Below are positions 1-6,428 of a DNA stretch of 19,043 nucleotides, one piece after another (within the stretch, counting starts at the first letter, position 1; each line of letters begins with the position of its first letter). The stretch spans positions 1 to 19,043 of the forward strand of contig CAZQEN010000126.1 of assembly GCA_964591605.1 (NCBI GenBank). The letters are read 5' to 3'. This DNA is from CAYLLT01 sp964591605 (GTDB lineage Bacteria; Planctomycetota; Phycisphaerae; UBA1845; PWPN01). The translations under genes were made by a program, and so were the position numbers. Under the pieces are notes generated by a model. That model worked only from the letters and a program-made list of their open reading frames with translations, did no database searches and was not told where the DNA came from.

Positions 1-18
1 CCAAACGCAGGCCTGGCT

Positions 19-35
19 GGTGGGCAGAGCCCACC
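19..35. repeat. Short perfect hairpin GGTGGGC-AGA-GCCCACC
   Basis: There is a 7-bp perfect stem with a 3-nt loop, lying beyond the rpsI terminator. It has the look of a small dispersed intergenic palindrome. Repetition elsewhere in the genome cannot be seen from this window. Confidence 0.5.
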
Positions 36-46
36 CTACCTGACGC

Positions 47-86
47 AAAAGCAAACGACCCCGGCTTTCGCATCGCCGGGGTCGTT
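47..86 (-). terminator. Intrinsic terminator of the rplM-rpsI operon
   Basis: A perfect 12-bp stem (AACGACCCCGGC at 54-65 pairing with 75-86) encloses a 9-nt loop. Read on the minus strand it is followed by a T-rich run (TTTGCTTTTG). It lies about 30 bases past the rpsI stop codon. This is a textbook Rho-independent terminator for the minus-strand ribosomal protein operon. Confidence 0.85.
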
Positions 87-113
87 GAATGATACGCACA
101 TCGTGGCGAAGCG

Positions 114-563
114 TCAGCGTTTCGAGAACTGGAAGCTGCGGCGCGCCCCGCGCTTGCCGTACTTCTTACGTTCCTTCATGCGGCTGTCGCGGGTCAGGAA
201 GCCGCCGGCCCGCAGGGCGTCGTCATACTGCGAATTCGCGAGCTTGAGCGCCCGGGCCACGCCGAGCATGATCGCTCCGGCCTGCCCGGTGATCCCGCCG
301 CCGCTGACGTTCACGAACACGTCCACCTTGCCGAACGTCTCGGTCGCCCGCAGCGGGGCCACCGCGTCGTTGCGGTCGCGGTCCTCGCTGAAGTACTTCT
401 CGAGGGGCTTCTTGTTCACCTCGAACCTGCCCTCGCCCGGCTTGAGCCGCACGCGGGCCACCGAGGTCTTGCGCCGGCCCGTGCCCCAGAAGAACTTCTT
501 CTTGGCGTCGGGAGCGGGGATGGTGGCCGATGCCTTCTCGCTTGCTTTGTTTTCGTCTGCCAC
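114..563 (-). CDS. rpsI: 30S ribosomal protein S9
   Basis: This is ribosomal protein S9 (uS9) of the small subunit, 149 residues, whose C-terminal tail reaches the P-site tRNA in the assembled ribosome. The family pattern is clear: a GTGRRKTSVARVRL segment near residue 27, a GGGITGQAGAI segment near residue 89, and the basic tail KKYGKRGARRSFQFSKR, which is nearly invariant in the family. The first 22 residues are a low-complexity Lys/Ala/Glu extension, as in many longer S9 proteins. The start is GTG at 563, with a purine-rich AGGAAAAGAG stretch upstream. It follows rplM on the same strand after a 97-base spacer that carries a hairpin, which is the usual bacterial gene order, and an intrinsic terminator follows. 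Confidence 0.97.
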   Translation of the reverse strand: MADENKASEKASATIPAPDAKKKFFWGTGRRKTSVARVRLKPGEGRFEVNKKPLEKYFSEDRDRNDAVAPLRATETFGKVDVFVNVSGGGITGQAGAIMLGVARALKLANSQYDDALRAGGFLTRDSRMKERKKYGKRGARRSFQFSKR

Positions 564-620
564 GTTCTCTTTTCCTCATGGAGGTCCCGTCTGCCGGACG
601 AAACCTTTCCCGGACGGCAG

Positions 621-645
621 AGGTCCCGCCCGGCAGGCGGGACCT
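621..645. repeat. Hairpin AGGTCCCGCC-CGGCA-GGCGGGACCT in the rplM-rpsI spacer
   Basis: A perfect 10-bp stem with a 5-nt loop sits between rplM and rpsI. Just beside it, TCTGCCG (590-596) can pair with CGGCAGA (615-621), and AGGTCCCG occurs twice (583-590 and 621-628). The element looks like a compound dispersed repeat inserted in the operon. It may also act as a processing site or attenuator between the two ribosomal genes, but the sequence does not show this directly. Confidence 0.6.
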
Positions 646-660
646 ACTCGACCGCTGCAC

Positions 661-1113
661 TCACTTCAACTTCAGTTCGAGCGGTTGCGGATTCTGGGCC
701 GCATGGGGATGCTTGTCGCCCTTGTACACCTTGAGCCGCTTGAGCATGTGGTCGCCCAGCTTGTTCTTGGGGAGCATGCGCCGCACCGCCAGTTGGATGA
801 TTCGCTCGGGATACTTGGCCATCACCACGCCGATGGGCTCGACCTTGCGGCCGCTGGGGTGATAGCTGTAGCGGTCGTACTCGAGCTGTTCCATCTTGCG
901 CCCGGTGAGTTTGACCTTCTCGGCGTTCACCACCACCACGAAGTCGCCCGTGAGGACGTGCGGCGTGTAATGAGGGTCATGCTTGCCCATCAGGACGGTG
1001 GCGAGCTGTGTCGCCAGCCGGCCCAGGACTTTGCCCTCCGCGTTCACCAGCCGCCACTTTCCCCCGACCTCGCCCGGCTTGGCCAGGAAACTCTTTGTCG
1101 CCGCACTACGCAT
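661..1113 (-). CDS. rplM: 50S ribosomal protein L13
   Basis: This is ribosomal protein L13 (uL13), an early-assembly large-subunit protein. The recognisable core is KWRLVNAEGKVLGRLAT near residue 19, the KHDPHYTPH segment, GDFVVVVNAEKVKLTGRK, YSYHPSGRKV, and the RRMLPKNKLGDHMLKRLKVYKGDKHPH block near the C-terminus, all in family order. I start it at the ATG at 1113, giving 150 residues, close to the usual length of 142-150. An in-frame GTG at 1158 would add 15 residues with no family resemblance. It heads the rplM-rpsI pair, and a good promoter lies 70-100 bases upstream (1186-1213). Confidence 0.96.
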   Translation of the reverse strand: MRSAATKSFLAKPGEVGGKWRLVNAEGKVLGRLATQLATVLMGKHDPHYTPHVLTGDFVVVVNAEKVKLTGRKMEQLEYDRYSYHPSGRKVEPIGVVMAKYPERIIQLAVRRMLPKNKLGDHMLKRLKVYKGDKHPHAAQNPQPLELKLK

Positions 1114-1185
1114 GGTGCACCCAACCCGAAATCCTATCGATTGCTGTCCTGAATCCACGGGAGATCAAGGAGCAGAGAGCCCTAC

Positions 1186-1213
1186 ATTGTACAGAGGGGG
1201 ACCTGTTGGTCAA
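1186..1213 (-). promoter_or_regulatory. Sigma70-type promoter of rplM-rpsI
   Basis: On the minus strand there is a -35 box TTGACC (1208-1213), a 16-base spacer, and a -10 box TACAAT (1186-1191). This predicts a transcript starting near 1179, with a leader of about 65 bases before the rplM ATG. It is the best promoter match I found in the window and it sits directly upstream of a highly expressed operon. Confidence 0.7.
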
Positions 1214-1234
1214 GCGAGTCGCGATGTCCGAAGG

Positions 1235-1310
1235 GAGCCCGACCCGCGAGCGACGGTTTCTCGCGATAGGCAACGGCCTTCCACCAACCCGTCGCTTGCG
1301 TTTCGGGCTC
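1235..1310. repeat. Imperfect inverted repeat between the metRS-beta gene and rplM
   Basis: The arms 1235-1256 and 1289-1310 are complementary: GAGCCCGA with TCGGGCTC, and GCGAGCGACGG with CCGTCGCTTGC, with one G-T type mismatch and a 3-4 nt bulge. The loop is about 32 bases. It resembles a dispersed planctomycete-type palindromic repeat rather than a terminator, since there is no T run on either side. It lies just downstream of the metRS-beta stop codon on the minus strand. Confidence 0.55.
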
Positions 1311-1364
1311 TATCTCCTGCGAGCTCTGACACGTAAGGCTTTTTCCGGACGCAGGTTGTGCGCT

Positions 1365-1709
1365 TCAGCTCACCTTGGCCCCCGGCTCGACCTCCGCGTC
1401 CGGGGCAAGCAGGATCACCCGGCTGTGATCGGCACTGCTGGCGGCCAGCAGCATGCCGTTGCTCTCAATGCCCCGCATCATCCGCGGCGCGAGGTTGGCG
1501 ACCACGATGATGCTGCGGCCGACGAGCTGCTCGGGGGCGTAGTGGCCTCGCAGGCCCGCGCAGATCTGCCGCTGCTCTGAGCCCAGATCGATCTTCAGGA
1601 CGATCAGCTTGTCGGCCTGGGGATGATTGAAGGCCTCCAGCACCTTCGCCACGCGCATCTGCACCTTGGCAAAATCGTCGTATTGGATCGTTCCGGGCTG
1701 CTCGCTCAT
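1365..1709 (-). CDS. Methionyl-tRNA synthetase beta-type tRNA-binding protein
   Basis: This 114-residue protein consists of a single EMAP/Trbp111-type OB-fold tRNA-binding domain. The sequence matches the C-terminal module of methionyl-tRNA synthetase: DDFAKVQMRVAKVLEA, then HPQADKLIVLKIDLG, then QICAGLRGHYAPEQLVG, VVANLAPRMMRGIESNGMLLAAS, and a closing LLAPDAEVEPGAKV. This order is typical of 'methionine-tRNA ligase subunit beta' proteins. It probably binds tRNA non-specifically and assists a MetRS catalytic subunit encoded elsewhere. CsaA-like chaperones share the fold and are the main alternative, but the PGAKV ending and GMLLAAS motif favour the MetRS type. The start is ATG at 1709. The gene lies between rsfS and rplM on the same strand. 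Confidence 0.88.
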   Translation of the reverse strand: MSEQPGTIQYDDFAKVQMRVAKVLEAFNHPQADKLIVLKIDLGSEQRQICAGLRGHYAPEQLVGRSIIVVANLAPRMMRGIESNGMLLAASSADHSRVILLAPDAEVEPGAKVS

Positions 1710-1741
1710 GTCGAAGACTCCATCCGAGAGTGGGGGCGTTT

Positions 1742-1771
1742 ATCGTACGGGATAACCGGCCACCGGATCAA
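1742..1771 (-). promoter_or_regulatory. Possible promoter of the metRS-beta gene
   Basis: The minus strand carries TTGATC (1766-1771), an 18-base spacer and TACGAT (1742-1747), each matching the sigma70 consensus at four of six positions. It is placed sensibly, about 35 bases upstream of the ATG at 1709. The match is modest. Confidence 0.3.
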
Positions 1772-1871
1772 ACCGGTTGGGGGGTCCGATGATGTGACGA
1801 CAGGGCTCCTGCCTCGTCAACGGGGGAACACGAGGCTGGATCAGCTCATCCCGAGGGGGGTCTCGACCTGT

Positions 1872-2228
1872 TCAGGCCGTCGCGGCGCGCTGCCACTCGA
1901 CCCGCGGGGCGTCGCCCCACAGGAGCTCGAGGTCGTAGTAGCGCCGCTTCTCGCGGCTGAACATGTGGATCACCACGTCCACGTAATCGGCGAGCACCCA
2001 CGTGTCCGACTCGCGGCCGTTGTAGCCCAGCGGCTTCTGGCCGACCTTGCGGCCGAAGACCTCGATCTGGTCAATCACGGCTTGCATCTGTCGGTCAGAG
2101 GTGCCCGTGCCGATGACGAAGAAGTCGGCGATGGAGGAGATGCCCCTCAGGTCGAGAACAACCACGTCTTCCGCGCGGTTGTCGTCAGCGATGCGGGCGG
2201 CTTCGATGGCGAAGTTCAGCCCGTCCAT
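1872..2228 (-). CDS. rsfS: Ribosomal silencing factor RsfS (Iojap/YbeB family)
   Basis: RsfS binds L14 on the 50S subunit and blocks joining with the 30S when nutrients are limiting. The protein is 118 residues, normal for the family. Family signatures are the early AEDVVVLDLRGISSIADFFVIGTGTS block (residues 19-44), the RQMQAVIDQI helix, then GYNGRESDTWVLADYVDVVIHMF and the REKRRYYDLELLWGDA segment near the C-terminus. The start is ATG at 2228; I see no strong Shine-Dalgarno sequence in front of it. It shares strand and theme (translation) with metRS-beta, rplM and rpsI. The gap of about 160 bases to metRS-beta suggests separate transcription. Confidence 0.96.
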   Translation of the reverse strand: MDGLNFAIEAARIADDNRAEDVVVLDLRGISSIADFFVIGTGTSDRQMQAVIDQIEVFGRKVGQKPLGYNGRESDTWVLADYVDVVIHMFSREKRRYYDLELLWGDAPRVEWQRAATA

Positions 2229-2502
2229 TCGCGTGCGATTGCGTTCAGCGGAACGAACGCCTTTCGCTTCTGCAGTACGTGTCAGATCAACACCTCCCGC
2301 AGCACCTCAGGGCCACCCGCCGTACGCCGGCGGCCAACCCGTGCTGCCTGGTACCAGTTTAGCCATCGGGCGGGGGAGAACACAATGAGCTTCTGCCGGA
2401 ATACAGGAGCAGCGTCCCGACCGTCAGCGGGCGGGTGCTTCAGCGTGATCGCAGCCCCGTGCTTTCCGGGCGGGGTTCTGATCGGGCGTCTCACCCGCGC
2501 GC

Positions 2503-3108
2503 TCAGAGCCCGGCCAGGAGCTCGCAGAGCTGCCGGCCGAGAGAACCGCTGATGCGGGCCAGGGCCCACACGCTGGCGGCATTCTTGCCCAGCTCGACCT
2601 GCGAAAGCTGCGAGGTGGTCAGCTCCGAACGCTCGGAGAGCTGCCGGAGCGTCAAGCTCTGCTTCAGGCGCTCCTGCCGGATCCGCTGGCCGATCAGTCG
2701 ATTGAGCTCCTGCTCATTCGTGTAGATCAGCCCCAGTTCCTGGGCGATCCGCTCGACCGCCGCCAGCAACTGCTCCTCGCGGAAGGGCTTGGTGATGTAG
2801 TCCCGCGCCCCCAGGCGCATGGTCTCGGCGGCGGTTTGAACGTCGGGATACGCCGTCATGACGATCGGCGCGACCCGCGGGTCCTCCGCCTTGATCTTCT
2901 CGACCAGTTCGAGCCCGTTCAGATCCGGCATTTTGATGTCGATCAGGGCAATGTCGAACGGGGCCTTGCGAACCGCCTGAAGTGCCTGTCGGGGCTGGGA
3001 ATACGCCTGCACATGGTACCCATGTTCCTGCAGAATCATGCTGACCGTCTTGCAGACCTGAGGATCATCATCCACAACCAGAAGTTTGATATGGTGTCTG
3101 ACTGCCAT
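2503..3108 (-). CDS. Response regulator with C-terminal Cro/C1-type helix-turn-helix
   Basis: This is a 201-residue two-component response regulator. Residues 1-122 form a receiver domain with the acidic pocket D13-D14, the phospho-acceptor D57 in LIDIKMPDLNG, the switch threonine T85 in VMTAYP, and K107 in the YITKPF motif. A short linker leads to a Cro/C1 (XRE-like) helix-turn-helix at about 138-190 (RIRQERLKQSLTLRQLSE, then LTTSQLSQVELG), so phosphorylation probably controls DNA binding. Receiver plus XRE is less common than OmpR, NarL or NtrC types. No histidine kinase is adjacent, so it is an orphan here and its signal is unknown. The start is ATG at 3108. A TACAAT box on the minus strand (3169-3174) could be its -10 element, but no good -35 box precedes it. 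Confidence 0.9.
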   Translation of the reverse strand: MAVRHHIKLLVVDDDPQVCKTVSMILQEHGYHVQAYSQPRQALQAVRKAPFDIALIDIKMPDLNGLELVEKIKAEDPRVAPIVMTAYPDVQTAAETMRLGARDYITKPFREEQLLAAVERIAQELGLIYTNEQELNRLIGQRIRQERLKQSLTLRQLSERSELTTSQLSQVELGKNAASVWALARISGSLGRQLCELLAGL

Positions 3109-3547
3109 TTTTGATGCTCAGGAAGGAACGAATCAGAGCAGTACACGAACAGTTGAAGTTAATGTGATATTGTAGCCTGTCAGTGCCAGTTGACTAGTGC
3201 CCCATTTTAAATTCCAAAAACCGCACCATTTTGAAGCCGCACTGAGCATGTCCGGCGGGGCAAAGACGGTAATCCATCATCCCGTCCGGACAACGCCGAC
3301 CGCTTCGGGACGGGGGTCCAGTGCCCTACACGACCTACGCCGGCCCGGACGGGTTGGTGCGTGCCCGCGAGCTGTGGCTTTCGGTCCCCCGCACACAGAG
3401 TCCTCCCATCTGCTCGACGCTGCGACGACGTCGGGTGGGCGACACCCTCTCACCTCGCAGGTCCGACCTGGTCCCGGCGCGTCGGGAGACCTGCAAGCCC
3501 GCTCTGGAAATAATTGCCCCCCCCAGCGATTCCGACCGCAGCGACTG

Positions 3548-3577
3548 CTGACAACCGGCCCCGGACACGTTAATTAT
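3548..3577 (+). promoter_or_regulatory. Possible promoter of the NagB-like gene
   Basis: CTGACA (3548-3553), an 18-base spacer and AATTAT (3572-3577) match the sigma70 consensus at five and four of six positions. Transcription from here would give a leader of only about 20 bases, containing the ribosome-binding site. Confidence 0.35.
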
Positions 3578-3591
3578 GGTGTTTCTCGACG

Positions 3592-3598
3592 AAAGGAG
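3592..3598 (+). promoter_or_regulatory. Ribosome-binding site deciding the NagB-like start
   Basis: AAAGGAG lies six bases before the ATG at 3605. It is the reason for rejecting the 136-codon upstream extension of this reading frame. Confidence 0.8.
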
Positions 3599-3604
3599 AC
3601 CGCA

Positions 3605-4534
3605 ATGGCCCGAACCCTCAGCAAAATCGCCCCGGACTGGTGGGATTACACGACCCTGGACAAGTCGCTGCTCGACGACGTCTCGAAACTGACCGCGCGG
3701 GACATCGAGCAACTCGCACGGCCGGGGTTCAAGGTGGTGTTCTATGACACCATCGAGGATTTCTACGTCGCGGAAGCGCTCGAATACATCGAGGCCTGGC
3801 GGCAGGCGACGGCCGACAACCCCGTCGGCATCTGCGGGCCCATCGGGCCGACGGAACAGCTCCCCCTCGTGGCCCGGATTGTGAACGCCCTGGAGTTGCC
3901 GCTCAAGCACGCGCACTTCTGGGGCATGGACGAATGGTACCTCGACGGCAAAGAGGCGCCCGAGTCGCACCCGCTGTCCTTTGCCCGGTGCGATCGGGAG
4001 ATGTGCTTCGACCGGATCCGCAAGGACCTGGCGATGCCCGATGCGAACCTGCACTTCCCGAAAGCCGACCCCGCCCAATACATCAAGAGCTACGAGGGCG
4101 TGCGCTGCGCGATCATGCAGGGCGGCCAGGGCGAGATCAAGCACTGGGCCTTTAACGATCCACCCCGGCGGGAGGGACAATGGAAGGACAACCCCCCTCC
4201 GCCCGCCGAGTATCGCAAGCTCACCACGCGCGTGGTCGACCTGCATCCGCTGACCATCGTTCAGAATGCCCGCACCTCCGGCGGGGGCAACATCCCGCTG
4301 GTTCCGGCGAAGGCCATCTCGGTCGGCCCCGTGGAAACGTGGAAGGCCGGCCGCGTCTCGATCTGGCACCCGGGCCATCACGACAACCCCTTCGGCATCC
4401 GACTGACCGCGTTCATGATCTCCAAGCGCCTGCCTGACAGCAGCGTGCCGATGTCGCTGCTGGCGGACCACCCCAACGTGCAGTTTAACTACTACCGGGG
4501 CGGGCTCGGCACGTGCGAGACCGAGATGCATTGA
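3605..4534 (+). CDS. Glucosamine-6-phosphate isomerase/deaminase superfamily protein
   Basis: This 309-residue cytoplasmic protein has the NagB fold (glucosamine-6-phosphate deaminase / 6-phosphogluconolactonase superfamily). Visible features are a phosphate-loop-like GPIGPTEQLPLV segment at 78-89, the FWGMDEW motif at 105-111 (equivalent to the DEY/DEW of NagB that carries the ring-opening aspartate), and a GQGEIKHWAFNDP segment at 174-186 corresponding to the GxGxDGHIAFNEP loop. The catalytic histidine is kept (H180) and the following glutamate is an aspartate (D185). The aspartate that normally precedes the histidine is missing, and the loop reads IKH instead of DGH. It is longer than E. 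coli NagB (266). Amino-sugar or related phosphosugar metabolism is likely, but the substrate is uncertain. The start is fixed by AAAGGAG at 3592. The gene is convergent with a sugar-type regulator. Confidence 0.75.
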   Translation: MARTLSKIAPDWWDYTTLDKSLLDDVSKLTARDIEQLARPGFKVVFYDTIEDFYVAEALEYIEAWRQATADNPVGICGPIGPTEQLPLVARIVNALELPLKHAHFWGMDEWYLDGKEAPESHPLSFARCDREMCFDRIRKDLAMPDANLHFPKADPAQYIKSYEGVRCAIMQGGQGEIKHWAFNDPPRREGQWKDNPPPPAEYRKLTTRVVDLHPLTIVQNARTSGGGNIPLVPAKAISVGPVETWKAGRVSIWHPGHHDNPFGIRLTAFMISKRLPDSSVPMSLLADHPNVQFNYYRGGLGTCETEMH

Positions 4535-4594
4535 AAGGCCGGGCCGGCAGCCGGGCGTCCAGCCCCGGACGCGATCGCACACTGACGGACCTGG

Positions 4595-4611
4595 CAGGGC
4601 TTGCGGCCCTG
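4595..4611 (+). terminator. Possible terminator hairpin after the NagB-like gene
   Basis: CAGGGC-TTGCG-GCCCTG forms a 6-bp stem with a 5-nt loop inside a larger pairing (4543-4551 with 4626-4634). There is no T run, so Rho-independent termination is only a guess. Confidence 0.35.
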
Positions 4612-4673
4612 GTGCCCCGCTGCGCGCTGCCGGCTGCCCGGTCAGCAAGCCTCTGTCCTGTGTCTTCCGCTTG

Positions 4674-4688
4674 AAGTCACGATGTGAC
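4674..4688. promoter_or_regulatory. Operator-like dyad 1 (AAGTCAC-GAT-GTGAC)
   Basis: GTCAC and GTGAC form a perfect 5-bp dyad around GAT, preceded by AA. It shares the pattern AAGTCACNATGTGA with the sites at 4765 and 4864. It is probably a binding site of the neighbouring GntR/LacI-type regulator, by proximity only. Confidence 0.5.
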
Positions 4689-4764
4689 ACATCAAACCCC
4701 ACGATCATGCGGCCGGAACGCCTGCATGTTTAGGCCAGATGGCAACAGGCACACATGATAATGC

Positions 4765-4781
4765 TTAAGTCACCATTTCAC
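4765..4781. promoter_or_regulatory. Operator-like dyad 2 (TTAAGTCAC-CAT-TTCAC)
   Basis: This has the same left half-site as dyads 1 and 3 (TTAAGTCAC, identical to dyad 3 on the opposite strand). The right half is degenerate (TTCAC instead of GTGAC). Confidence 0.45.
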
Positions 4782-4863
4782 AGAATATTACGCTCGACCC
4801 AGCATTCCCGGACGGCTGCAACCGGTTCCGCCCCTGGCGGGGGAGGCGGGAGAGGCTGGATAA

Positions 4864-4881
4864 ACTCACATTGTGACTTAA
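4864..4881. promoter_or_regulatory. Operator-like dyad 3 (TTAAGTCAC-AAT-GTGAG, minus strand)
   Basis: On the plus strand this reads CTCACATTGTGACTTAA. It is a near-perfect dyad, matching dyad 1 over AAGTCACNATGTGA on the opposite strand. It lies about 20 bases past the stop codon of the regulator gene. Confidence 0.5.
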
Positions 4882-4899
4882 TCGGCATGAGAATTGGGC

Positions 4900-6075
4900 T
4901 TACTGGCCTGCGCGCCAGACGGATTCGCGCACGACCAGTTCGGCGGGAATGCGGACCAGCCGCGGTTCGCGCTCGGCGCCGCCGGCCTGGAAGCGCTCCT
5001 CGAGCAGTTGGATGGCGGTGCGGCCGATGTCCCAGGTGCGCTGGGCCACGGTGGTGAGCGGCGGGCTCATGGCCCGGGTGATCTCGGAATCGTCGAATCC
5101 GACGATCGAGACGTCCTGGGGCACACGCAGTCCGAGCTCCCGGCAGGCCTCCAGCACGCCCCAGGCGCTGTAATCGTTGTGGGCGAAGATCGCGAGGGGC
5201 ATCTGTGCCGACCTGAGCAGGGGGAGCGCCGCCTCGTAGCCGCCCAGCCAGCGTTTGTGCTGCTGTAGCCCTCGAAAAGAGGCAGCACGCTCGACGAAGA
5301 ACTGCATGCGGCGGGTCGGCTCGTGGCCGTGCTCCATCATCGCGCGCTCGAAACCGCGGATGCGGTCGACGATCGACGTGGCGGTCGGAGGATCGGTGAC
5401 CATGTAGACGCGGGTATGACCCTGTTCCAGCAGGTGCCTGGTCGCCAGGTATGCGCCGCGCTCATGGTCGGATTCGACCAGGTCGACCTTGAGCCCGGGA
5501 ACCCCGCGATCCACCAGAACGATCGGATATCCGCTCAGTTTGAGCTCGACCAGGGTTTCAAAATTCTCCTGATCGCTGATGGGCATGATGATCGCCCCGT
5601 GGGTGCCGGAGTCGGCGAGGCGAAGGAGGTTGCGGGCTTCGAGCTCCGCGTTGGCCTGGGCGTCGAGGATCTGCAGGCCCCACTCTTTTTCCTGGCACGC
5701 CTGCTCCACGCCGCGGGCGATCCCCATTTCGAGCGCGCCGCCGATGTCGATGGTCACGAGGGCAACGGTCACCCGCGTGGCGACGCGGGCGGGCACCGTC
5801 GGTTTGACGAACGCGCCGATGTCGGGAACGTGATAGAGGCAGCCCTCGTGTTCGAGCACGCGAATGGCGTTGCGGACGGTGTTGGTGCTCACCTTGAACT
5901 GGTCGGCCAGCTCGCGCAGGGCGGGCAGCTTGACGCCCGCACTCAAGACACCGGTGGCCAGTTGCTGGCGAAGCGCTTCGGTGACGATCTGATATCGCGG
6001 CGGACGACCGCGGCGGTTTCGGCGCGCGGTTGCCTTCCCGTTGCCGGTAGGACGGGTGCTCATGAGGGCCATCAT
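4900..6075 (-). CDS. GntR/LacI-type transcriptional regulator (AraR-like architecture)
   Basis: This protein of about 391 residues is predicted to repress sugar genes. An N-terminal basic stretch (RRNRRGRPPR) leads to a GntR winged helix-turn-helix at about 28-92, with the typical LPALRELADQFKVSTNTVRNAIRVLEHEG. Residues from about 100 onward form a periplasmic-binding-protein-like effector domain of the LacI/GalR type, with IMPISD, DRGVPG, LLEQGHTRV, FAHNDYSAWGVL and the late VSIVGFDDSEI signature. GntR head plus LacI-type sensor is the arrangement of Bacillus AraR. The effector is probably a sugar but cannot be named. The start is uncertain: ATG codons at 6075, 6072 and 6063 and a TTG at 6099 are all in frame, none with a clear ribosome-binding site. 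Operator-like dyads lie just past its end and a weaker one lies upstream. Confidence 0.9.
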   Translation of the reverse strand: MMALMSTRPTGNGKATARRNRRGRPPRYQIVTEALRQQLATGVLSAGVKLPALRELADQFKVSTNTVRNAIRVLEHEGCLYHVPDIGAFVKPTVPARVATRVTVALVTIDIGGALEMGIARGVEQACQEKEWGLQILDAQANAELEARNLLRLADSGTHGAIIMPISDQENFETLVELKLSGYPIVLVDRGVPGLKVDLVESDHERGAYLATRHLLEQGHTRVYMVTDPPTATSIVDRIRGFERAMMEHGHEPTRRMQFFVERAASFRGLQQHKRWLGGYEAALPLLRSAQMPLAIFAHNDYSAWGVLEACRELGLRVPQDVSIVGFDDSEITRAMSPPLTTVAQRTWDIGRTAIQLLEERFQAGGAEREPRLVRIPAELVVRESVWRAGQ

Positions 6076-6117
6076 ACGCGTTGGGGCGGGTCGGGGCAAG
6101 CGATTTATCGCACGATT

Positions 6118-6136
6118 TGACCCCTAACGAGGGTCA
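6118..6136. promoter_or_regulatory. Dyad TGACCC-N7-GGGTCA in the regulator leader
   Basis: Six-base perfect inverted arms lie around seven bases, about 45 bases upstream of the regulator's likely start. It could be an operator for autoregulation or an RNA hairpin in the leader. It does not match the GTCAC-type dyads. Confidence 0.35.
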
Positions 6137-6205
6137 CCGAAGTATCTGTAAAACATGCTCCTGACGCACATTTCCCATTGATTTTCACAAAAGGAAACAC
6201 ATTTT

Positions 6206-6216
6206 GTCACATTATG
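6206..6216. promoter_or_regulatory. Degenerate operator half-site GTCACATTATG
   Basis: This matches the seven-base half GTCACAT and part of the other half of the operator pattern seen at 4674-4881 (reverse orientation GTCACATNGTGACTT). It lies between the regulator start and the candidate promoter at 6228. Confidence 0.3.
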
Positions 6217-6227
6217 CCAAATTCCCC

Positions 6228-6256
6228 TTGCGGGCTTCCGGGCAGAGGGGTATATT
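6228..6256 (+). promoter_or_regulatory. Possible promoter of the 1051-residue surface protein gene
   Basis: TTGCGG (6228-6233), a 17-base spacer and TATATT (6251-6256). The -10 box is good and the -35 box is weak. It lies beside the half operator at 6206. Confidence 0.4.
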
Positions 6257-6420
6257 GTCGGTGGTGCGTCGCCCCTTCCGTCCCCACCGGCTCAGTCGCC
6301 TCGGGCGGGGCGTCCACCGGGCTGCGGCTGCTTTGGATTGTCTCCCTGATCGGCAAGCCCGGCCCGGGGTTTCTGCATCGGCCTCTCGCGAAGGTGTCCG
6401 AGCCACCCTCCGAGGCCGAA

Positions 6421-6428
6421 AGAGGAGG
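6421..6428 (+). promoter_or_regulatory. Strong ribosome-binding site AGAGGAGG
   Basis: This near-perfect anti-16S match lies eight bases before the ATG at 6437 and fixes the start of the surface protein. Confidence 0.85.

Larger units (their letters stand above)
3109..3604. other. Divergent intergenic region between the response regulator and the NagB-like gene
   Basis: This is 496 bases with no supportable gene. The first part (about 3140-3240) is AT-richer and probably holds the response-regulator promoter. A weak palindrome (TGTCCGG with CCGGACA) lies around 3249-3292. An open frame runs through it into the NagB-like gene, but the strong ribosome-binding site at 3592 argues that translation starts at 3605, so this segment is treated as untranslated. 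Confidence 0.6.
4535..4899. other. Convergent intergenic region with hairpins and an operator cluster
   Basis: This is 365 bases between two gene ends with no supportable protein gene. The left part is GC-rich with nested hairpins (GCCGGCAGC at 4543-4551 with 4626-4634, enclosing CAGGGC-TTGCG-GCCCTG at 4595-4611) and may act as a terminator. The right part (4670-4885) is AT-richer and holds three similar dyads, annotated separately. A region with operators but no gene start is unusual. A small RNA or a decayed gene are possibilities I cannot confirm. Confidence 0.6.

Noticed and set aside
2282..2569. Minus-strand 95-codon open frame between the response regulator and rsfS
   Set aside because: It overlaps the 3' end of the response regulator, has no recognisable family pattern and has no ribosome-binding site at its start. 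The 274-base gap 2229-2502 otherwise shows only small GC-rich palindromes.
3153..3168. GAAGTTAATGTGATA as a fourth regulator operator
   Set aside because: It shares the ATGTGA half, but the spacing to AAGT is two bases short and the dyad is lost.
3169..3213. TACAAT box on the minus strand as a complete sigma70 or sigma54 promoter of the response regulator
   Set aside because: The -10 box is good, but no acceptable -35 box stands 16-18 bases upstream. TGGCAC nearby has the wrong spacing for a sigma54 site.
3197..3604. N-terminal extension of the NagB-like gene by 136 codons
   Set aside because: The extension has no family resemblance, and AAAGGAG at 3592 places the start at 3605.
4755..5057. 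Plus-strand small open frame in the operator region
   Set aside because: It overlaps the regulator on the opposite strand, and its composition (Arg- and Gly-rich) and lack of a ribosome-binding site fit a shadow frame.
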